This document shows positions 17,822-27,460 of a stretch of 64,000 nt of DNA, piece after piece. The notes under the pieces are model-generated. The model was given only the letters and a program-made list of their open reading frames with translations, was not told where the DNA came from and searched no databases. The stretch is from Bacteroidota bacterium (GTDB lineage Bacteria > Bacteroidota > Bacteroidia > B-17B0 > Aurantibacillaceae), in assembly GCA_016185125.1 (NCBI GenBank), contig JACPOC010000002.1, positions 1-64,000 on the forward strand, read 5' to 3'. How positions within the stretch are numbered: position 1 is the stretch's first letter; each line of letters starts with the position of its first letter. The position numbers and the translations under genes were made by a program.

Positions 17822-18949
17822 ATGACTGTTGATGCCCTTTTAACCCGCGCTTTAAAATTTGACTTTCTTTCCATTGAAGAAGGAGTTTTTCTATATGAAA
17901 ACGCTTCTACGCCCGAACTGATGTTTGTAGCAAACGAGTTGCGGAAAATTCAAAAAAACAATTCCAATAAAGTTACATGGATTATTGACCGCAATTTAAA
18001 TACTACCAACGTTTGCACGGCCAACTGTAAGTTCTGTAATTTTTACCGCATTCCGGGTCATAAAGAAAGTTACATTACCGACATTGAAACCTATAAAACA
18101 AAAATTAACGAAACCATTAAATTCGGTGGCGAGCAATTGCTTTTACAAGGTGGTCATCATCCTGATCTTGGCCTATCATTCTACGTTAATTTATTTACGC
18201 AGATAAAATCACTTTATCCAAACATAAAATTACACGCTCTTGGTCCGCCTGAAATTGCGCACATTACCAAGCTTGAAAAAAGTACCCATACCGAAGTTCT
18301 TAAAGCCTTAATGGAGGCGGGTTTAGATAGCTTACCCGGAGCTGGCGCGGAGATATTGAACGACCGTGTTCGCCGCTTAATAAGCAAAGGAAAATGCACC
18401 GGGCGCGAGTGGCTGGAAGTGATGAAGGCTTGTCACCAATTAAATTTAACTACCAGTGCCACCATGATGTTTGGCCACGTGGAAACAATTTACGAACGCT
18501 TCGAACATTTGGTTTGGCTTCGCGAAGTGCAGGCGCAAAAGCCGGAAAACGCTAAAGGATTTCTGGCCTTTATTCCCTGGCCTTTTCAGGATGACGGCAC
18601 TTTATTAAATCGTTTAAAAGGAATAAAAAACAATGTTACTTCCGATGAATATATTCGCATGATAGCCCTGAGTCGCATTATGCTTCCAAACATAAAAAAC
18701 ATACAAGCCAGCTGGTTAACTGTGGGAAAAGCCACCGCGCAAATATGTTTACATTCGGGGGCTAACGATTTTGGAAGCATAATGATTGAAGAAAACGTGG
18801 TGAGCGCGGCCGGAGCACCGCATCGCTTTACTTATAAGCAAATTCAGGAAGCTATTCGCGAAGCAGGCTTTGAACCTCAACTCAGAACACAGCAATACGA
18901 GGAACGCGAAATTCCCGCAAACATTGTGGAGCAGATAATTGAGTATTAA
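17822..18949 (+). CDS. mqnC: Cyclic dehypoxanthinyl futalosine synthase
   Basis: MqnC is a radical SAM enzyme that cyclises dehypoxanthine futalosine in the alternative menaquinone pathway. The 375-residue protein has the iron-sulfur motif CTANCKFC near residue 62 (CxxxCxxC), followed by LLQGGHHPDLGL, HALGPPEI, LDSLPGAGAEIL with DRVRRLISKGKC, TTSATMMFGHVE and FIPWPFQ. These segments fit MqnC better than MqnE or CofH. It is the only futalosine-pathway gene in the window. The preceding region carries a terminator-like hairpin and a close -7 box. Confidence 0.92.
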   Translation: MTVDALLTRALKFDFLSIEEGVFLYENASTPELMFVANELRKIQKNNSNKVTWIIDRNLNTTNVCTANCKFCNFYRIPGHKESYITDIETYKTKINETIKFGGEQLLLQGGHHPDLGLSFYVNLFTQIKSLYPNIKLHALGPPEIAHITKLEKSTHTEVLKALMEAGLDSLPGAGAEILNDRVRRLISKGKCTGREWLEVMKACHQLNLTTSATMMFGHVETIYERFEHLVWLREVQAQKPENAKGFLAFIPWPFQDDGTLLNRLKGIKNNVTSDEYIRMIALSRIMLPNIKNIQASWLTVGKATAQICLHSGANDFGSIMIEENVVSAAGAPHRFTYKQIQEAIREAGFEPQLRTQQYEEREIPANIVEQIIEY

Positions 18950-19022
18950 ACATTGTAAGCAAAACTGCCTGAAATTAAGGTTTGCATTATAACTTATTGA
19001 TATACAGGTAGTAAGTATTGTT

Positions 19023-19655
19023 TTAAGCAGCGTTGCGAAGGTCCTTTATAGCAATTGGCAACACTTTATAAAGTTGAAACAATGCGTTTTCTTGGCCTGA
19101 AAGTAAAGCATAAAATTGATCGCCCGAAATTTTATAAACTCTGCTGTGGCTGTATTCTTTACCGTTGATGTCGCCACACCACAAATCACAAAAACTACCT
19201 TTTGCTAAAATCTGAACCCAATAACATTTTGCTTTTTTATAATCGTTTGCATAACGAGCCAATTTTTGAAACAGCGCTTCGGCAGCACTACTGTTCATAG
19301 TGTTGTGCTTGTTTTTGATGTCAGCAAATAAAGTATCATCTTTTGCTTTGATGTCGAAACCACTCAAATTGCCAATTTCAAACCCTTTGATCCCGCCTAA
19401 AACTTGTTCGTGAAAAGTCCCGATGGAATTGTTGATTGATTTGTCAATTTGCCTTAAAATTTCAGATTGGATAAGGCTTTCTTCATCTATGTCGTTAAAC
19501 TTTGCGTCAAAGCTCAGTTTAATTGTGTCAACTTTATTTTAGTAAAAGTCCTTTTTTGTGATGTTATTTTTTGCCTTCACATATGACTTGTGCAGATTGC
19601 CAATACTGTGCAGTAAATGGTCGTCCGTTATGAAGTTTACGTATTTATTTTTCAT
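19023..19655 (-). pseudogene. Eco47II-type restriction endonuclease, disrupted by one stop codon
   Basis: Reading from ATG 19655 on the - strand, one frame encodes MKNKYVNFITDDHLLHSIGN and continues to KKDFY, then a single TAA, then NKVDTIKLSFDAKFN through to the stop at 19023, about 210 codons in all. The rest is in frame and well conserved in character: GTFHEQVLGGIKGFE, GFDIKAKDDTLFADIKNKHNTMN, YWVQILAKGSF and YSHSRVYKISGDQFY. These are hallmarks of the Eco47II (GGWCC) endonuclease family. The downstream 114 codons alone could start at ATG 19367 but lack the N-terminal third. No methyltransferase gene is adjacent, so this appears to be a solitary, recently inactivated restriction gene. Confidence 0.85.
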
Positions 19656-19741
19656 TCAATTGTGTTAAATTTGTCTGCCGTAAAAGATAGTTTTAAAAGT
19701 TAATTTCTGGTTCGTGGGTAAGGAATGCCTAAATTAAGGTT

Positions 19742-19749
19742 TATATTTG
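19742..19749 (+). promoter_or_regulatory. -7 box TATATTTG immediately before an ATG
   Basis: A perfect TAnnTTTG octamer ends three bases before the ATG at 19753. With usual spacing, transcription would begin at or just inside the start codon, implying a leaderless message or a later start. Confidence 0.45.
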
Positions 19750-19752
19750 CTC

Positions 19753-20403
19753 ATGCTTAAAAGAGTTTTATATTTTGTTATCGCCGCACTTTTATCAACA
19801 AATATTTTTTCTCAAGCTCCCGCGCAGGATACTATTTTTTTAATGAATGGACATGTAGTTGCCCAAAAAGTAATTGATACGCTTTTAGGCGCTGTTACAA
19901 TTCTCAATCCGCAGAAACCTTTGCATAAAATTAATTATGAATTGGAACAGCTCTACATGGTTAAGTTTTCAAATGGGCACAAACGGTTTTATTATCAGCA
20001 GGATTCTACCATTAATAACTGGTTTACCCGTAATGAAATGTGGATGTTTATGAAGGGAGAAACGGATGCCAGAAAAGGATTTAAAGCTAAAGGCTCATTA
20101 ATTGGAGCCGGTGTGGCAGGTGTGATTGGAGGAATGACAGGTACTTTTTGGGCGCCCGTATTACCTTACGCTTACATGGCACTTGTTGGAATTCCAAAAG
20201 TTAAGATAAGGCACGAAACAATCAGCAACCCTATTTATATAGAAAGCGACGCTTATATTTTAGGTTATGAACGCGTGGCAAGACATAAGCGACGTATTCA
20301 AGCTGTTATCGGCGGCACGGTAGGCCTCGCGGTAGGCTTTTCGTTATACGGCTTACTGCATCAGTATTATCCTGAAACTATAAATATTGGTTTTTCGAGA
20401 TAA
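19753..20403 (+). CDS. Hypothetical membrane-associated protein
   Basis: About 216 residues with a signal-like N-terminus (VLYFVIAALLSTNIFSQ). A beta-rich segment resembles those of many small Bacteroidota exported proteins (DTIFLMNGHVVAQKVIDT...). Two Gly-rich hydrophobic helices follow (GSLIGAGVAGVIGGMTG and AVIGGTVGLAVGFSLYGLL), probably a hairpin in a membrane. I recognise no family. ATG 19753 is chosen over TTG 19747, which lies inside the -7 box. It precedes purT by 12 bases on the same strand and may be cotranscribed with it. Confidence 0.65.
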   Translation: MLKRVLYFVIAALLSTNIFSQAPAQDTIFLMNGHVVAQKVIDTLLGAVTILNPQKPLHKINYELEQLYMVKFSNGHKRFYYQQDSTINNWFTRNEMWMFMKGETDARKGFKAKGSLIGAGVAGVIGGMTGTFWAPVLPYAYMALVGIPKVKIRHETISNPIYIESDAYILGYERVARHKRRIQAVIGGTVGLAVGFSLYGLLHQYYPETINIGFSR

Positions 20404-20415
20404 ATTTTAAACACT

Positions 20416-21603
20416 ATGCACAAAAAAATCATGCTCCTAGGCAGCGGAGAATTAGGAAAGGAACTCGTGATTGCACTTCAGCGGTTAGGACAATATGTTA
20501 TTGCCGTTGATAGTTATTCAGATGCACCGGCCATGCAAGTAGCGCATGACTTTGAAGTGATTAACATGCTGGATGCGGAAGCCCTGGATGCCATTGTAAA
20601 TAAACACAAACCTGATATTATTGTCCCGGAAATTGAAGCAATCAGAACAGAACAATTTTACAAATACGAAAAAAGCGGTATAACGGTTGTGCCCAGTGCC
20701 AAAGCCGCAAACTTTACCATGAACCGTAAAGCTATTCGCGACCTTGCTTCAAAAGAACTTGGTTTAAAAACCGCAAAATATTTATACGCCAGTACTTTAG
20801 AAGAATTCAAAATGGCGGTGGCCGAAATTGGCATTCCCTGCGTAGTAAAGCCTTTAATGAGCAGCAGCGGAAAAGGTCAAAGCATTATTAAGGAAGATCC
20901 TTCTACACCAATAAGCGTTATTATTGATAAAAGTTGGATCTATGCCATGGAAGGTTCACGCGGTGATTATAAGGAAGTGATTGTTGAGGAATTTGTAAAA
21001 TTTAATTCAGAAATAACTTTACTAACGGTTACACAAAAAAACGGAGAAACTTTGTTTTGCCCACCTATTGGCCACAGGCAGGAAAGAGGCGATTACCGCG
21101 AAAGCTGGCAACCATGCGCCATTAGCGATAAAGACTTAAAAGAAGCGCAGGAAATGAGTGCAAAAATTACGAGTGCTCTTTCGGGATTTGGAATCTGGGG
21201 CATTGAATTTTTTCTTACAGACAAAGGAATTTACTTCAGCGAACTTTCTCCGCGCCCTCACGATACAGGAATGGTAACCCTTGCAGGAACACAGAATTTA
21301 AATGAATTTGAATTACATGCACGCGCTATTTTAGGCTTGCCTATTCCTAACATTGAACTGCTGAGGTGTGGAGCTTCTGCCGTGGTGCTGGCACAAAAGG
21401 ATGGCTCCAGGCCTTCTTATAAAGGATTGGAGCAAGTGCTGACTAATAAAAACACAGAAGTAAAAATATTTAATAAGCCGGCAACGCGGCCTTATCGCAG
21501 AATGGCGGTGGTGGTTTGTAATGATTCAATTACTTCCAATGTAGATATAGTAAAAGAAAAAGCGATTCAATTATCTAAGCAAATTGAAATAATTTACTCT
21601 TGA
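20416..21603 (+). CDS. purT: Formate-dependent phosphoribosylglycinamide formyltransferase
   Basis: PurT formylates GAR with formate and ATP in step three of purine synthesis. The 395-residue ATP-grasp protein shows the N-terminal [32 protein letters not shown], the ATP-grasp loop [37 protein letters not shown] and [14 protein letters not shown] with a conserved NEFELH. These are diagnostic for PurT rather than PurK. The stop overlaps the TTG start of the next small ORF by three bases. Function is near certain. Confidence 0.96.
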   Translation: MHKKIMLLGSGELGKELVIALQRLGQYVIAVDSYSDAPAMQVAHDFEVINMLDAEALDAIVNKHKPDIIVPEIEAIRTEQFYKYEKSGITVVPSAKAANFTMNRKAIRDLASKELGLKTAKYLYASTLEEFKMAVAEIGIPCVVKPLMSSSGKGQSIIKEDPSTPISVIIDKSWIYAMEGSRGDYKEVIVEEFVKFNSEITLLTVTQKNGETLFCPPIGHRQERGDYRESWQPCAISDKDLKEAQEMSAKITSALSGFGIWGIEFFLTDKGIYFSELSPRPHDTGMVTLAGTQNLNEFELHARAILGLPIPNIELLRCGASAVVLAQKDGSRPSYKGLEQVLTNKNTEVKIFNKPATRPYRRMAVVVCNDSITSNVDIVKEKAIQLSKQIEIIYS

Positions 21604-22145
21604 AATCTTTAGCTTTTATTCTTCTTTTAATCCTTCATTCGAAAACGTTTTCGCAGAGCGTTCCTTCTTTTTTAATTGCTTCTTCAAGCATACTAAGCAC
21701 TTTAAACAGTAAAGATTCTATTGTTTATTACCAGTGTCATGTAGAAGAAGCAACGCAGCAACTATCAACAGCATCCGGACAAACGTTTACAAGCTCTCCG
21801 CAAAAGTATTCTATTACCGAAAAGTTTGTGATTGTAAAAGATAGTGTGGGCTATAAGGCGCGGTATTATATATCTTCACTCACACTATTGCCCAATAGAA
21901 AATTTTCAGGATTAAAGATTCGCGAAAAACCTTATTGGAATTTTAAAAAAGAAAAGGAGCAAATGTTAAACGATAAAGATTTAAAAACACTAGTAGCACT
22001 TGAAAATAAAAGCAGGGAGGCAACTGAGTATGATTTTACAATTTCAAAATACACAAGCAATCAACTCATTATTAAAAAACGAAAAAACTTCAAACAATTG
22101 GTGATTGATGGAAATTATGTGCTTTCAAAACTATTGTTTCACTAA
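21600..22145 (+). CDS. Hypothetical exported protein
   Basis: The 181-residue product has a signal peptide ([16 protein letters not shown]) and a Lys/Ser-rich mature region without a family I recognise. The TTG start at 21600 overlaps the purT stop, which suggests coupling to purT. The 3' end overlaps the convergent cysQ gene by 15 bases. The signal peptide and codon composition support a real gene, but no function can be given. Confidence 0.6.
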   Translation: MKSLAFILLLILHSKTFSQSVPSFLIASSSILSTLNSKDSIVYYQCHVEEATQQLSTASGQTFTSSPQKYSITEKFVIVKDSVGYKARYYISSLTLLPNRKFSGLKIREKPYWNFKKEKEQMLNDKDLKTLVALENKSREATEYDFTISKYTSNQLIIKKRKNFKQLVIDGNYVLSKLLFH

Positions 22146-22961
22146 GCCGCTGAAAGCAATAAAATTATTATTCTTTAAATCTTCACGATTATACACAATT
22201 GGGGCACCGGTGCTTTGATCGATCACTTTTCCTCCGGCTTCTTCAATGATTATTTGTCCGGCCGCCGTATCCCATTCCATGGTGGTTCCAAAGCGGGGAT
22301 ATTCATGCGCCAGGCCTTCGGCTAACCTGCAAAATTTAATGCTGCTTCCGGTATTAATAATCTCCACTTTACTATTGCGCAATTTAGCATCGCTTATGCG
22401 CGCGCTAACTTCTTTGCTTAAATGCGAACGACTGGCTACAATGGTATACGCTTCAGGAAGGTTTACCAGCGGTAGTTTTTTTGCAAGCTTAATTAATATT
22501 TCAGAATCAGTGTTATTTTGATTGATAAAAGAAAGAACATCGTGTTCGTTAACTTTAAAGCTTCCCATGCCTTTCAGGGCAAAATATAAATACTTAAAAA
22601 CAGGGGAGTAAATAACGCCAATTTGGGGCTGCTGATCTTCAACCAAAGCAATGTTAACGGTAAACTCGCCGTTGCGTTTTACAAATTCTTTTGTGCCATC
22701 AAGCGGATCAACAATCCAGATCTGTTTCCATGTTTTTCGTTGGGCATAACTGAATTGCTCGTCTTCCTCACTAAGCACTTTTATGGAAGTGATCGCAAGA
22801 TTTTTGATGATAGAATTATTGGCGGCTTTATCGGCGTTTGTTACCGGTGTATTATCCGGCTTTATTTCAACATTAAAATCAGTGTTGTAAATTTTAAGAA
22901 TTTCTTCTCCTGCTTCTAATGATGCGGTGATAGCAAGCTTTAAGAGTGCAGTATAATCCAT
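22131..22961 (-). CDS. cysQ: 3'(2'),5'-bisphosphate nucleotidase
   Basis: CysQ hydrolyses PAP to AMP, recycling the by-product of sulfate activation. The 276-residue protein is an inositol-monophosphatase fold enzyme. Metal-site motifs are VTNADKAAN, LSEEDE, WIVDPLDGTKEFVKRNGEFTVNIALV and MEWDTAAGQIIIEEAGG. The KEFVKRNGEFTVNIAL extension is typical of CysQ. The start ATG overlaps the stop of the rhodanese gene by one base, so the two are cotranscribed; both relate to sulfur chemistry. Confidence 0.93.
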   Translation of the reverse strand: MDYTALLKLAITASLEAGEEILKIYNTDFNVEIKPDNTPVTNADKAANNSIIKNLAITSIKVLSEEDEQFSYAQRKTWKQIWIVDPLDGTKEFVKRNGEFTVNIALVEDQQPQIGVIYSPVFKYLYFALKGMGSFKVNEHDVLSFINQNNTDSEILIKLAKKLPLVNLPEAYTIVASRSHLSKEVSARISDAKLRNSKVEIINTGSSIKFCRLAEGLAHEYPRFGTTMEWDTAAGQIIIEEAGGKVIDQSTGAPIVYNREDLKNNNFIAFSGLVKQ

Positions 22962-23344
22962 TACTTAACCTGTTCGGTTCCGTAACCTTTGTTCTTCCAA
23001 TCACCAAAACCCTTTTCAAGATTCACTACATTTTTAAAGCCGGATTTTTGCATGAGTTCGGCGCAATCTCCGCTTCTTCCACCACCCGCGCAGTATATCA
23101 AATAGGTTTTACTCTTATCTAATTTTTCAATTTGTTTTTCAGAGTCTTTCGCCAAAAAATCAATTTGTTGCTCGCCGGGTATTTTGCCTTTACTTTTTAT
23201 TTTGTCGGTTGTTCTAAGGTCAATCAAAATTGCTTTTTTAGAATCAATTTGTTTTTTAAATTCTTCGGCGTTAACGTTCGTTATTTTTTGGGAGTACAGC
23301 GATGTTATGCAAAGAAACATACATAAGACTATTATTTTTTTCAT
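22961..23344 (-). CDS. Exported rhodanese-like protein
   Basis: The 127-residue product has a signal peptide (IIVLCMFLCITSLYSQ) and one rhodanese domain: AEEFKKQ, AILIDLRTTDK, then the active-site loop YCAGGGRSG with the catalytic Cys, and GFKNVVNLEKGFGDWKNKGY. It probably handles sulfane sulfur or a similar thiol transfer in the periplasm; the natural substrate is unknown. It directly precedes cysQ in the operon and follows the methyltransferase gene by 17 bases. Confidence 0.88.
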   Translation of the reverse strand: MKKIIVLCMFLCITSLYSQKITNVNAEEFKKQIDSKKAILIDLRTTDKIKSKGKIPGEQQIDFLAKDSEKQIEKLDKSKTYLIYCAGGGRSGDCAELMQKSGFKNVVNLEKGFGDWKNKGYGTEQVK

Positions 23345-23361
23345 AGAAATAATTTTATAAT

Positions 23362-24552
23362 TTAATTACTTTTTTTCAGCTCGCACATGTAAAAACCATC
23401 GTAACCTTCAGAAGGCATAATGGTAGTATCTTTAATAAATTCAAAATCAGCATGCGAGGCTAAGAATTTTGTTACCTGCTCTTTGTTTTCAGAAGGCAAA
23501 ATACTGCAAGTGCTGTAAACTAAATTTCCTCCGGGCTTTACCATAACACAATAATCGGAAATAATTTTTTGCTGAAGCAGTTTTGTTTTTGCCATGCTTT
23601 CCGCAGATAATTTCCATTTGGCATCCGGATTTCTTTTTATAACACCAAGTCCGCTGCAAGGCACATCGAGTAAAACTTTATCAGCCTTATCTTTATAGCG
23701 CACAATGGTTTTTCCATCTTCAATAACTTTTGCTTCAATATTAAAAGCTCCTGCACGTTTGGTTCTTTTTTTAAGCTCTTCCAGTTTCCAGGCCTCCACA
23801 TCCATACTAATAATCTTTCCTTTATTGTTCATCAACGCCGAAAGATGAAGCGATTTTCCACCGGCTCCCGCGCAGGCATCAATAACCATATCGGTTTGCT
23901 TCGGATTTACAAACTCACTTATTTTTTGGGAGCCTGCATCTTGTACTTCAAACCAACCTTCTTTAAATAAACTATTCTGAAAAACATTTTCACGCTTTAC
24001 AAGTTCCACCGCGTTTGGGTTTCCTGAAATTTCTTTTAAGCCTATTTCCTGCGCCTTAAAAGCTTCCAGAAATTTTTGCTTGTTTGTTTTTAAAGTATTT
24101 ATTCTTAAAACCACCGGCGCAAGATGGTTCATTCCTATTGCTTCTTTTTCCCAGGTTTGTACTCCTAATTCTTTAATGCCTAATTCCCATAACCAATCGG
24201 GATAAGATTCATAAACGGGTAAATTATTTTTTAAACGTTCTTTGGTTTTTAAAATTTGCACCGCATCTACATGCTGAAATTCCTGCCAAGCGGGCAATTC
24301 AATATCTTTTATCACCAACCAAACCGCTGTAATGAACCAGAAATTTTTTTGAGATTGTGCCAGCTCCGAATACAAACGGTAATTTCTTACTATATCATAA
24401 ACTGCTTCTGCTATAAAACGCCTGTCGCGGCTGCCCCATTTAGGGTTTTGTTTAAAAAGTTTTTCGAGTGCTTTATCGGCATATCTGTTTTTTACAAATA
24501 TTTCCTGTAAGGTTTCGGCAACAGAGTTTACCAGATTTTTATAAAGTTTCAT
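23362..24552 (-). CDS. rRNA/tRNA m5C methyltransferase, RsmB/NSUN type
   Basis: The 396-residue protein has a NusB-like N-terminal region (KNRYADKALEKLFKQNPKWGSRDRRFIAEAVYDIVRNYR) and a SAM-dependent C-terminal catalytic domain. Motif I is VIDACAGAGGKSLHL, motif IV DVPCSGLGVIKRNPD with a cysteine, and motif VI YSTCSILPSEN with the second catalytic cysteine. These two cysteines define RNA m5C methyltransferases. RsmB (16S C967) is the closest functional name, but the precise RNA target cannot be proved. It heads a likely operon with the rhodanese and cysQ. Confidence 0.88.
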   Translation of the reverse strand: MKLYKNLVNSVAETLQEIFVKNRYADKALEKLFKQNPKWGSRDRRFIAEAVYDIVRNYRLYSELAQSQKNFWFITAVWLVIKDIELPAWQEFQHVDAVQILKTKERLKNNLPVYESYPDWLWELGIKELGVQTWEKEAIGMNHLAPVVLRINTLKTNKQKFLEAFKAQEIGLKEISGNPNAVELVKRENVFQNSLFKEGWFEVQDAGSQKISEFVNPKQTDMVIDACAGAGGKSLHLSALMNNKGKIISMDVEAWKLEELKKRTKRAGAFNIEAKVIEDGKTIVRYKDKADKVLLDVPCSGLGVIKRNPDAKWKLSAESMAKTKLLQQKIISDYCVMVKPGGNLVYSTCSILPSENKEQVTKFLASHADFEFIKDTTIMPSEGYDGFYMCELKKSN

Positions 24553-24569
24553 TGATGCAAGGAAGCAAT

Positions 24570-27314
24570 TTATTTAACAACTTCCATATAACCTTTTAAA
24601 TTCCGTTTTATAATTCCTGCTACACGAGGCTCATAAACATTGCAAATATAAAAAAAAGTTCCGTCGCTTACCGTTTTACCGCTTTGAATACTTACCCCAT
24701 CCCATTTAAAATAAGGGTCTTTTGTTTTGTAAACCAAATTACCCCAGCGGTCATAAATATAAAGATCTATTTCTTTTATCTGCCTTACTTTAATAGCTTT
24801 AAAAAAGTCATTTACCCCATCGTTATTAAGTGAAATAATATTTGGTAATTCAAACTCCGGACAATTATCCACGCAGTAATCAGGACTCAATTGACTTGTA
24901 TTTCCACTCGAATCTACAGACTGAATGGCGAAACAACTGTTTATGAGATCTAAGCCATCAAACGTATAACTTGTATTAGAAGCATTGCTAATAGAAGCGA
25001 TTTGAACATATTGCGCGTCCATGGTTTCCTTTTTAAACAATAAATATTTTATCACATCATCGCTGCAGGATAAAGCCACGTTATTCCATTGTACATTAAC
25101 AAAGCCAGAAGGACAATTTGCTGTAATGGTAATGGTAGGCGCGCAGGGCGCAGTATTGTCAACTGCCGTGGCACATACTTCCTGCGAATTATTAAGCAAA
25201 GGTTTAAAAATGCCGGGATCAGAATACTTGCCTTCACTTAAAATTTTATAGCAATAAGTTGCCCTGTTAACCACTGTATTGGTATCGCTGTATTGAGTTA
25301 AACTTGTAGTGGCAATAGTGCTAAACGTGTTGCTTCCCGGAGCTTTGCGCATGATGGTGTGTTTATAATTTACCCAAGGAGTAATGGATGCCCAGGATAG
25401 ATCAATTTTTCTGTCGCCCGGTGTGGCGGTTAAAAATATAGAAGTAGCTTTTTGCGAAGATCCAATGGTAACAGTACCCGCTATAAATTCCACCACGTAA
25501 TCATGACCTGTAGCAACGGTGTTTAAATTCAAATGAAAATAAGAAGTGTCTAATTGAAATATTGAAGATTTAGTACTGTTAAATACCGTGGAGTAAGTAC
25601 CGGCGCTTCCGGCTTTGTGCTTTAAATTAAATTGATAAGGACCCGGAAAAGCCATGGTATCTAAATTACCTGTTGTAAGCAATGGACGCGTCCATCTCAC
25701 AAAAACCGAACCTGTGGCCGAAGAAGTGGATAAAATATCAACATTTAATATAATGGGCACATCGCGCTTTAAGCGGGCGCAAACCTGCGCGCTTGCATAA
25801 CTTTGAGAACCATCGTTATAAACAGCCACCACCAGATAACTGTAATCCTGACCAACCACCAATCCGTTACCCTGATTATTATCCACAAAAGAGTTAACCG
25901 AGGGAATTGTTTGGCCAATAAAAGTATAGCCTGATGTGGCTAACACGCCCGGCGAACAAGGATTATAAACAAAGGGCGAGCAATCGCTTTTACGGTAAAC
26001 TTTGTAAGATATTAAGGGATTATTGGCAGCGCTGCAGGTGCTCAACATCCAGGTAATTTTAATAGTGGATCCCATAGGTGTGGCCGATACGTTTTTAACC
26101 GAAGGAGGCACCACACGAATATTATAGGCTTTAAAATTTATTAGCTTTGGAATGGATGCTTGGTCTTCGGCTTTAAAAATATTAATATAGGGTTGCTGAC
26201 GGATATGACTGCAGGAGGTTTGCCATTTAAAATTGGTTGTATATGTTATAGCTGCTAAACCTACCGTAGGAGAAAGTATTGCCACCGGAGCCGTTGCGCT
26301 AAAAGCACCGCCGGAGCCCGCAATTGTTACCACTTCACTATCCACGTCTTTTACTGTAATTATTTGGTTAAGCAAGGTGCCTGCTTCCACGCAAGTATCA
26401 CTCGGCAAAATTATTTCGGGTGGGTTTGCATTTATGCAGTTTTTTGCCACTACCTGCATATCGCGCAAAACATACCCTACTAATTTATAAATGCCACTGG
26501 TGTTTTTGCGCCATTCTTTAGTAATAAAAGCCAAATTAAATTCGCCTTCCATTTGCGGTGTACACCAGGTTAAGGTACCATTGGTGGGGTGAATGCCATA
26601 AACGCCGCCCGGCCCGGCAGGTGGAAAAAAATACCCTGGTACACAGGTGCCACCTTGGCCTCGTGAACAAGATAGTTCATAGCTAAGACTATCGCCATCG
26701 GGGTCAAAAGCACCCGGATTGTGATAAAAGCATTTGCCCACGCAGGCCTTGTCAATAGGATCAAAGCCAAACACAGGCGAGGAATTAGCACCAATAAAAT
26801 TATTAATTACCAATAAGGATTCGAGGTAAAAAGGTTGATCTTGCGAATTTGGTATGTTGATTACGCCGTTATTTCTGTTGGGATCATACAGGCGAACCAA
26901 ATAGTTTCCGGGACCGGAGTATGTGTGAGTGATGGTATATATATTTTTTTTTACTTTATAACCGGACTCATTTATAATTAATTGGCCACAGGCAATTTGA
27001 AATCCACCCATAGAGCCGCACCCGCAGGAGGTTCCCCCGTTTATCCGCGGCGCAATTCCTTTAGTGCCGTCGCCAAACTCAAGGGTATCCACGCATCTAT
27101 CAGCTACACCATTACTACCACCTCCTCCGGATAATACAGAATCATCAGTATAGGTAATAATGGTAAAGGAATACGTGTAAACCTGCACGGTTAAACCCCC
27201 AACTACAGCTGTATATGGCGCTACTCTTTTATATATTATTTCTCCCGCCCGGTTATGGCTGGCGCGGGCATAGCAAGAAATAAAAATAAGAAGGCTAAAA
27301 AGTATTTTCTTCAC
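24570..27314 (-). CDS. Large secreted protein with T9SS type B (gliding-associated) C-terminus
   Basis: The 914-residue protein has a signal peptide (ILFSLLIFISCYARA) followed by a Gly/Cys-rich N-terminal region (SHNRAGEIIYKR, PNRNNGVINIPNS). Several Ig/fibronectin-III-like beta modules follow, with recurring forms such as KNVSATPMGSTIKITWML and FLTATPGDRKIDLSWASI. The C-terminal ~85 residues (LNNDGVNDFFKAI, DLYIYDRWGNLVYKT, WDG, VSDGTFFYIC) are the gliding-motility CHU_C/type B sorting domain. It is T9SS cargo, probably a cell-surface adhesin. Ligand unknown. It lies 17 bases upstream of the methyltransferase gene and might share its transcript. Confidence 0.88.
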   Translation of the reverse strand: MKKILFSLLIFISCYARASHNRAGEIIYKRVAPYTAVVGGLTVQVYTYSFTIITYTDDSVLSGGGGSNGVADRCVDTLEFGDGTKGIAPRINGGTSCGCGSMGGFQIACGQLIINESGYKVKKNIYTITHTYSGPGNYLVRLYDPNRNNGVINIPNSQDQPFYLESLLVINNFIGANSSPVFGFDPIDKACVGKCFYHNPGAFDPDGDSLSYELSCSRGQGGTCVPGYFFPPAGPGGVYGIHPTNGTLTWCTPQMEGEFNLAFITKEWRKNTSGIYKLVGYVLRDMQVVAKNCINANPPEIILPSDTCVEAGTLLNQIITVKDVDSEVVTIAGSGGAFSATAPVAILSPTVGLAAITYTTNFKWQTSCSHIRQQPYINIFKAEDQASIPKLINFKAYNIRVVPPSVKNVSATPMGSTIKITWMLSTCSAANNPLISYKVYRKSDCSPFVYNPCSPGVLATSGYTFIGQTIPSVNSFVDNNQGNGLVVGQDYSYLVVAVYNDGSQSYASAQVCARLKRDVPIILNVDILSTSSATGSVFVRWTRPLLTTGNLDTMAFPGPYQFNLKHKAGSAGTYSTVFNSTKSSIFQLDTSYFHLNLNTVATGHDYVVEFIAGTVTIGSSQKATSIFLTATPGDRKIDLSWASITPWVNYKHTIMRKAPGSNTFSTIATTSLTQYSDTNTVVNRATYCYKILSEGKYSDPGIFKPLLNNSQEVCATAVDNTAPCAPTITITANCPSGFVNVQWNNVALSCSDDVIKYLLFKKETMDAQYVQIASISNASNTSYTFDGLDLINSCFAIQSVDSSGNTSQLSPDYCVDNCPEFELPNIISLNNDGVNDFFKAIKVRQIKEIDLYIYDRWGNLVYKTKDPYFKWDGVSIQSGKTVSDGTFFYICNVYEPRVAGIIKRNLKGYMEVVK

Positions 27315-27460
27315 AAATTAATATCTCTTATAAAATTACATAATTAACGCTTAAATAAAAATTTTATTGCGCCATTAAATTTGCTGGCGCGATGTTTAGT
27401 GCTTCTTTTAACATTTATTAAAAAATAATGCCCCTGGAGCTTCTTCACTTCAAATGAATA

